NCBI GenBank assembly: GCA_050329415.1
Contig: JBHJOS010000181.1
Location: 1 to 28,849 of the forward strand
Origin: JANNOG01 sp050329415
GTDB lineage: Bacteria > Actinomycetota > Actinomycetes > Actinomycetales > JBBAYJ01
Direction of reading: 5' to 3'
Length of the DNA stretch: 28,849 nucleotides
The notes beneath the pieces were generated by a model. It worked only from the letters and a program-made list of their open reading frames with translations, did not search any database and was not told the DNA's origin. A program made the translations under genes and the position numbers. Positions 22,814 to 28,849 of this stretch are shown piece by piece. Numbering within the stretch: position 1 is the first letter of the stretch; each line of letters opens with the position of its first letter.

Positions 22814-23632
22814 TCACCCCGCCTGGTCGGCCGGGCACCAGTAGAGCTTGCGGCCGGCCGCCTCGCGCAGCTCGACCGCGGTGCCGCACACCCGGCACGG
22901 CAGGCCGTGGCGGCGGTAGACGTAGTGGGCGTCCTCGCGTCGGGCCGCCCCGGTGCGCCGCGAGCGGTGCTCCGGGCGGGTGGTGACGATGCGCCCCGAG
23001 CGCACCCCGGCCCGCATGAGCGTGACGAGGTCGTCCCACAGGGCGTCCCAATCATCGCGGGCGACCGACCTGCCGGGGCGAGCCGGGTCCAGGCCGTGCC
23101 GGAAGAGGATCTCGGCCCGGTACACGTTGCCGATGCCGGAGACCACGTCCTGCTGCATGAGCAGCAGCCCGATCGGGGCCCGGGAGCGCTGGACCCTGGC
23201 GAACACCTCCCCCGGGTCGGCGTCCCGGCGCAGCGGGTCGGGACCGAGCCGGCTGAGCACGAAGCCTCGGCCGTCGGTGTCGAGCACCTCGCACGCGATG
23301 GGCCCTCGCAGGTCGGCCCAGTGCTCGCCGTTCGACAGCCGCAGGCGCAACGCCCCGCGTGGCTGCGGCGGCTCACCCTCGCCGAGGGTCCACGTCCCGT
23401 AGAGGCCGAGATGGACGTGGAGGAAGTCGGCGGCCGGCTCGTCCGCTCGGCGAGGGGCGAAGCGCAGGAACAGGTGCTTGCCGTGGGCCTCGGTGGCTGT
23501 CACCACCCGCCCGTCCAGCGCGGCGGCCCCGGCGGTGAACCGGCCCTGCGGGCTCGACACCTCGACCGGTCGGCCGGCGAAGCGCTCGCGCAGGACCCGG
23601 GCGTGGCGGTGGATCGTGTGACCCTCGGGCAT
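22814..23632 (-). CDS. nei: Fpg/Nei-family DNA glycosylase (endonuclease VIII, Nei1-like)
   Basis: The 272-residue protein begins MPEGHTIHR, with Pro2 as nucleophile and Glu3 as general acid. It carries GKHLFLRF and HVHLGLYG, the helix-two-turn-helix QDVVSGIGNVYRAEILF, and a C-terminal zinc-finger region with CRVCG and YWCP. It removes oxidised pyrimidines and nicks the site. The fourth zinc cysteine, normally in a CPxCQ ending, is Asp here (CPADQAG). The ATG shares one base with the rpiB stop (TGATG). Gene order with rpiB matches M. tuberculosis Rv2464c-Rv2465c from memory. Confidence 0.9.
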   Translation of the reverse strand: MPEGHTIHRHARVLRERFAGRPVEVSSPQGRFTAGAAALDGRVVTATEAHGKHLFLRFAPRRADEPAADFLHVHLGLYGTWTLGEGEPPQPRGALRLRLSNGEHWADLRGPIACEVLDTDGRGFVLSRLGPDPLRRDADPGEVFARVQRSRAPIGLLLMQQDVVSGIGNVYRAEILFRHGLDPARPGRSVARDDWDALWDDLVTLMRAGVRSGRIVTTRPEHRSRRTGAARREDAHYVYRRHGLPCRVCGTAVELREAAGRKLYWCPADQAG

Positions 23633-24123
23633 CAGCCCGGGGCCGGCGCGCCGACCGTTGCGCCGCCGGCCTCGTAGTCGGCGATCATCCGGATCCGACG
23701 GGCGTGGCGGGCGTCCCCGCTGAACGGCTCGGCGAGGAAGGCGCGGACGATCGCGGTGGCCTCGTCCGCGGAGTGCTGGCGGGCGCCGATCGCCACCACC
23801 TGGGCGTCGTTGTGCTGCCGGGCGAGGCGGGCGGTCTCGGTGTTCCACGCGAGGGCGGCCCGGATGCCGGCCACCTTGTTGGCCGAGATCTGCTCGCCGT
23901 TGCCCGACCCGCCGATGACGACGCCGAGGCTGCCGGGGTCGGCGAGCACCGCCTCGGCGGCCGCGAAGCAGTACGGCGGGTAGTCGTCGAGGGCGTCGTG
24001 GGTCGGGGCACCGTGGTCGACGACCTCGTGGCCATCCACCCGCAGCGCCGCCACGAGATGTTCCTTGAACTCGAACCCGGCATGGTCGGTCCCGACGTGG
24101 ACCCGCACCGGCGCAGTCGTCAC
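23632..24123 (-). CDS. rpiB: ribose-5-phosphate isomerase B
   Basis: The 163-residue protein carries VGTDHAGFEFKEHL, GVVIGGSGNGEQISANKVAGIRAALAWN and ARQHNDAQVVAIGARQH. The GxGNGEQ motif has Glu where E. coli RpiB has the catalytic Cys, as in the mycobacterial enzyme. It interconverts ribose-5-phosphate and ribulose-5-phosphate. The GTG at 24123 has no ribosome site, but CAGAAT (24130-24135) ends six bases before it, so a leaderless transcript is likely. It is coupled to nei downstream. The divergent DUF429 gene starts only 14 bases away. Confidence 0.93.
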   Translation of the reverse strand: MTTAPVRVHVGTDHAGFEFKEHLVAALRVDGHEVVDHGAPTHDALDDYPPYCFAAAEAVLADPGSLGVVIGGSGNGEQISANKVAGIRAALAWNTETARLARQHNDAQVVAIGARQHSADEATAIVRAFLAEPFSGDARHARRIRMIADYEAGGATVGAPAPG

Positions 24124-24135
24124 GGGAGGATTCTG
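24124..24135. promoter_or_regulatory. shared 14-bp divergent start region: rpiB -10 and DUF429 ribosome site overlap
   Basis: CAGAAT on the minus strand (24130-24135), six bases before the rpiB GTG, partly overlaps GGGAGGA (24124-24130), the plus-strand ribosome site of the DUF429 gene starting at 24138. The plus-strand transcript must therefore begin inside rpiB. Confidence 0.4.
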
Positions 24136-24137
24136 CC

Positions 24138-24965
24138 GTGACCGTCCCGCCCCGCGCCGCCGGTCCCCGTCGCGCGCCCGCTCGCTCGCCAGAGCCGCTG
24201 TCCGGCGGGCCACCCGTGGCCGGTGTCGACGGCGTGGCCGACCACTGGGTGGCCGCCGTCGTCGCCGGGGACGCGGTCGCCTGGTCGGTCGGGTCGGCGC
24301 GGGACGTGCTGACCTTCACCACGGGGGCGGGCTGCGCCGTGGTGGCCGTCGACATCCCGATCGGCCTGGCCCGGCACGGGCGGCGAGCGGCGGAGGCGGA
24401 GGCCCGGCAGCTGCTGGGACCCGGCCGGAGCAGCATCTTCCCGACCCCACCGCAGCCGGCGTTCGACGTCGCCCGGCGGCTCGGCACCGGCCGCGGCGCC
24501 CGGGCGGTGGCCCAGGCGGCGGCCCGCGAGGCGGGCGGCCACGGCATCTCGACCCAGACCTGGGGCCTGGCGGCGAAGATCCTCGAGGTGGAGGACGCCC
24601 TGCGGGACCAGGTGACCGCGGTGGCCGGGAAGGTGGTCGAGACGCACCCGGAGACGGCGCTGCGGGTCCTCGCCGGGACGACCGCCCCGCCGTGGCCGCG
24701 CAAGCGGTCGGCCGCCGGCGCGGCACGGCGGCTGGGTGCCCTGGCGGCCGCCTTCGGGGTCGGTGTCGGGACCGCGTTGTCCTGGCTGGACGATGCGCTG
24801 CTGGCCACCGTGCCCGTGGACGACGCCGTCGACGCCCTGGTCGCCGCGCGGACGGCGGCCCGGGTGGCGAGCGGCACCGCCGCGGTGCTCGGGGCCGGGC
24901 AGGCGGACGACGCGGTGTGGTCGGACGGCACCCCGGCCCCCGGCCGTGCCGTGATCATCGTGTGA
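24138..24965 (+). CDS. DUF429 domain protein (predicted RNase H-like nuclease)
   Basis: The 275-residue protein has the DUF429 pattern: VAGVDGVADHWVAAVV, VAVDIPIGL followed by a basic stretch, RSSIFPTPPQPAFDV, ISTQTWGLAAKILEV, VVETHPETALRVL and a C-terminal AxxAAR helix (DAVDALVAARTAARV). The family is predicted to adopt an RNase H fold with acidic catalytic residues (Asp in GVDG and VDIP, Glu in ETHPE). No function is established. GGGAGGA eight bases before the GTG fixes the start. It sits between rpiB and the Rv2466c-like gene, which are adjacent in mycobacteria as I recall. Confidence 0.82.
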   Translation: MTVPPRAAGPRRAPARSPEPLSGGPPVAGVDGVADHWVAAVVAGDAVAWSVGSARDVLTFTTGAGCAVVAVDIPIGLARHGRRAAEAEARQLLGPGRSSIFPTPPQPAFDVARRLGTGRGARAVAQAAAREAGGHGISTQTWGLAAKILEVEDALRDQVTAVAGKVVETHPETALRVLAGTTAPPWPRKRSAAGAARRLGALAAAFGVGVGTALSWLDDALLATVPVDDAVDALVAARTAARVASGTAAVLGAGQADDAVWSDGTPAPGRAVIIV

Positions 24966-24977
24966 CGCCGGCCGGGG

Positions 24978-25040
24978 GGTGCGGGGAAGTGCGGGCGGTA
25001 GGTGCGGGGAAGCTCCGGTGAGGAGTGTGGGGAAGTGCGG
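24978..25040 (+). repeat. 23-bp-period direct repeats (iteron-like), about 2.7 copies
   Basis: The core GYGGGGAAG begins at 24981, 25004 and 25027, exactly 23 bp apart. Units 1 and 3 share the longer stretch GGGGAAGTGCGG; unit 2 has GGGGAAGCTCCGG. The array ends about 45 bases before the DUF4143 ATPase start, where the sequence turns A/T-richer (ATGACATATG). Regular spacing near two helical turns is what a cooperatively bound protein would need. The units are not inverted repeats. Confidence 0.75.
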
Positions 25041-25072
25041 ATGACATATGTGGGATCAATGGTTGGCGGGTC

Positions 25073-25078
25073 TACGCT
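25073..25078 (+). promoter_or_regulatory. -10 element before the DUF4143 ATPase gene
   Basis: TACGCT is followed by six bases and the GTG at 25085, the same arrangement as at tetR and sufS. No clear -35 is visible; the repeat array lies just upstream. Confidence 0.35.
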
Positions 25079-25084
25079 GAGGCA

Positions 25085-26335
25085 GTGATGGCGTACCTGA
25101 CCAGACAGGTTGACCACTACCTGGACCGCTTGCTCCCCGCCGCGCCCGCCGTCTTCGTGACCGGACCTCGGGCGGTCGGCAAGACCACCACTGCGCTGCG
25201 CCGCACAACCGCCACCGCCCGGCTGGACGTCCCTGCGGAGGCGGCGGTCTGGCGCACCGACCCCGATGCGCTCCTCGCGAACAGCCCGACGCCGCTGCTG
25301 CTGGATGAATGGCAGGTCGTCCCCGACGTCATGGGCGCCGTGAAGCGCGCCGTCGACGCGGATCCGACTCCCGGGCGCTACGTCATCACCGGTTCCGCGG
25401 GGAGCGACCGGTCCCCGGCGACGTGGCCCGGCACCGGACGACTCCTGGCCGTGCCGATGCGCGTCCTGACCCGTCGCGAGATCGAGGACCGGACATCGGA
25501 GAAGTCCCCGGTCGAGCGGCTGCTCGACCCCACGGCCCTCGCCGCCGGTCGCAGCGGCTGGACGATCGTCGACTACGTCCGCGACGCCGTGGCCGGAGGC
25601 TTTCCCGCGGTGACGACCGCTCCGGACGTCGTCAGACGCCCATGGCTCCGGACGTACGTCGACCAGCTCGTCGCGCGTGACGTGCCCGCGCTGGGCGGCT
25701 CCGACGACCCCGACCGGGCCCGCCGCTTCCTGGCGGCCTGGGCCGCCGCGTCCGGCACCGTCATGAACGACCAGACCCTGTACGAGGTCGGCGGGGTCGG
25801 GCGCGACGCCGCCGCGTCCCTCACCCGACGCCTACGGGACGTGGGGGTCGTCGACACCCTGCCGGCCTGGTGGACTAACCATGTCAAGCGACTCACCAAG
25901 TCACCCAAGCGCTTCGTCACCGACGGCGGGCTCTGGGCGGAGCTCACGGGGACGACGGCGGACGGCGTGCTGCGCGACGCCGACCTCCTCGGACGGCTGT
26001 TGGAGACCTACGTCCTCTGCCAGTTGCGCCCCGAGATCGATGTCGCGGACCGCCCTCTGTCGGCCCATCACCTCCGGGTCGAGAACGGGCGCCACGAGGT
26101 CGACGTCGTCCTCGACCTCGGGGGCGACGGCGTCCTCGCGCTGGAGATCAAGGCCACGAGTGCCCCCGACGCGGCGGACGCCCGACACCTCGGCTGGTTC
26201 CGTGACGAACTCGGCGAGCGATTCCGGGGCGGAGTCATCCTTTGTTCCGCGCCGCGCGCCTTCCGGCTCGCCGACCGGGTGTGGGCGGCCCCGATCTCGT
26301 TCCTGTGGGACGTCGAGGCGATGCCACCGGGCTGA
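25085..26335 (+). CDS. AAA-type ATPase with DUF4143 C-terminal domain
   Basis: The 416-residue protein has Walker A GPRAVGKTT (27-35), Walker B LLLDEWQ (71-77) and a sensor-like VITGSAG (100-106). It then has a winged-helix region and a DUF4143 domain with a PD-(D/E)xK-like signature, Asp340 (HEVDVVLD) and Glu354-x-Lys356 (LEIKAT). Such proteins are common accessory genes, often multi-copy; their role is not established, and a defence or nucleic-acid function is inference. Start GTG 25085 fits the leaderless spacing; ATG 25088 with GAGG upstream is the alternative. It interrupts the rpiB to Rv2466c-like gene order and is preceded by a repeat array. Confidence 0.85.
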   Translation: MMAYLTRQVDHYLDRLLPAAPAVFVTGPRAVGKTTTALRRTTATARLDVPAEAAVWRTDPDALLANSPTPLLLDEWQVVPDVMGAVKRAVDADPTPGRYVITGSAGSDRSPATWPGTGRLLAVPMRVLTRREIEDRTSEKSPVERLLDPTALAAGRSGWTIVDYVRDAVAGGFPAVTTAPDVVRRPWLRTYVDQLVARDVPALGGSDDPDRARRFLAAWAAASGTVMNDQTLYEVGGVGRDAAASLTRRLRDVGVVDTLPAWWTNHVKRLTKSPKRFVTDGGLWAELTGTTADGVLRDADLLGRLLETYVLCQLRPEIDVADRPLSAHHLRVENGRHEVDVVLDLGGDGVLALEIKATSAPDAADARHLGWFRDELGERFRGGVILCSAPRAFRLADRVWAAPISFLWDVEAMPPG

Positions 26336-26348
26336 GGACCGACCTCAG
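26332..26348. terminator. bidirectional hairpin built from two convergent stop codons
   Basis: CTGAGG (26332-26337) pairs with CCTCAG (26343-26348) across a 5-base loop. The two arms contain the TGA stops of the DUF4143 gene and of the convergent Rv2466c-like gene. The stem is short (6 bp) and lacks a T tract. Confidence 0.35.
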
Positions 26349-27010
26349 TCGAAGATCGGGCCCTGGGTCCGGGTGCGCTTGATCTCGTAGAAGCCCGGGG
26401 TGGAGGCGACGAGCAGCGTGCCGTCCCACAGCCGCCCGGCGGCCTCGCCCCTGGGCGCAGGGGTCACGACGGGGCCGAAGAAGGCCACCCCGTTGACGGA
26501 TACGACCGGCGTCCCGACGTCCTCGCCGACCAGGCCGATCCCCTCGGCATGGCTGGCGCGCAGCTCGGCGTCGTACTCCGTCGACGCCGCCGCCGCGGCG
26601 AGCTCGGCGGGCAGCCCCACCTCGGCCAGGGCCTCGGCGATGATGCCGTCGTAGTCGTCACGGCCCGCCGGGTGGATGCGGGTGCCGAGCGCGTCGTAGA
26701 GCGGCTTGACGACCTCGTCACCGTGATGCCGGCGGGCGGCCGTCACCACCCGCACCGGCCCCCACCAGAGCGGGATCCGGGAGCGGTAGTACTCGGGGAG
26801 GTCGTCGCGGCCCTCATTGAGCACGGACAGGCTCATGACGTGCCAGCGCACGCTCACGGGCCGGACCCGCTCGACCTCCATCATCCAGCGGGACGTCATC
26901 CACGCCCACGGACACACCGGGTCGAACCAGAAGTCGGCGACGTCGCGGCCGTCGTTCCCGGTGGCCTGCTCGAGGGACTGCGATGTCGGCTGGGCGATCG
27001 TGTCTGTCAC
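26345..27010 (-). CDS. DsbA-family thioredoxin-fold protein, Rv2466c-like (mycothiol-linked)
   Basis: The 221-residue protein carries ADFWFDPVCPWAWMTSRWM near the N-terminus, an inserted helical domain, and the cis-Pro strand region GTPVVSVNG. It closely follows M. tuberculosis Rv2466c, a mycothiol-dependent reductase active in oxidative stress and nitro-compound activation, whose active site I recall as CPWC. Here the first Cys (Cys33) is kept and the second is Ala36, so a monothiol mechanism with mycothiol is likely. The GTG at 27010 has no ribosome site. It is divergent from pepN, 58 bases away, as in mycobacteria. Confidence 0.87.
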   Translation of the reverse strand: MTDTIAQPTSQSLEQATGNDGRDVADFWFDPVCPWAWMTSRWMMEVERVRPVSVRWHVMSLSVLNEGRDDLPEYYRSRIPLWWGPVRVVTAARRHHGDEVVKPLYDALGTRIHPAGRDDYDGIIAEALAEVGLPAELAAAAASTEYDAELRASHAEGIGLVGEDVGTPVVSVNGVAFFGPVVTPAPRGEAAGRLWDGTLLVASTPGFYEIKRTRTQGPIFD

Positions 27011-27068
27011 GCCGAGGGCAACACCCGGCCGCCGCGATCCACTCCCGGCGGATGACAGGATCGCGCCT

Positions 27069-28849
<1,781 letters not shown>

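Overview
This window is chromosomal DNA from a very high-GC actinobacterium. The reasons are the strong G/C third-position bias with long antisense shadow frames, many GTG starts, a mycothiol-linked thioredoxin-fold protein, a MEDS-STAS protein, SufS/SufU without the rest of the SUF set, and a nei-rpiB-(Rv2466c-like)-pepN gene order that matches, from memory, Mycobacterium tuberculosis Rv2464c-Rv2467. A Pseudonocardiales- or Geodermatophilales-like host is plausible; species cannot be named from the sequence alone.

Layout. 1-750 is a scar: the end of a DNA-alkylation-repair (HEAT-repeat) gene, a 42-bp 3' half of tRNA-Gly(UCC), and the C-terminal third of a RibD_C/DHFR-like gene, joined without any intact gene. 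748-2145 holds a VOC protein and a convergent YdeI/OmpD-associated protein. 2140-3203 is a metal module: a CmtR-like ArsR sensor with three cysteines, coupled by a GTGA overlap to a CDF-type transporter, behind a 28-bp inverted repeat. 3243-4663 is a sulfite-oxidase-like molybdoenzyme, frameshifted near 4143-4146, and its flavin reductase. A decayed ECF sigma gene and an SDR follow. 5984-9902 is the glycolate oxidase operon glcD-glcE-glcF (minus strand, TGATG couplings). Its leader contains palindromic repeats with a 42-bp period. A MEDS-STAS gene lies upstream.

11094-12902 is a divergent pair, a membrane-anchored SMP-30/strictosidine-synthase-like protein and a TetR regulator, sharing two near-identical palindromes that overlap both -10 elements. 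12892-17235 is a minus-strand carbohydrate set: GT4 glycosyltransferase, glycogen-debranching enzyme and ManA. 17424-19170 is sufS-sufU; 19231-21316 is menC and an epimerase; 21309-22813 is a second ArsR/CDF pair, divergent and with a His-rich transporter suggesting zinc.

22814-28849 is the nei-rpiB ... dsbA-like-pepN block. It is interrupted by a DUF429 gene, a 23-bp-period direct repeat array and an AAA/DUF4143 ATPase. This interruption and the scar at the left end are the most accessory-looking parts. Several starts (tetR, sufS, rpiB, DUF4143 gene, perhaps the ydeI leader) lie exactly six bases after a TANNNT-like hexamer, which suggests leaderless transcripts. pepN runs off the right edge. 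No CRISPR array, intact RNA gene, transposase or integrase was seen.
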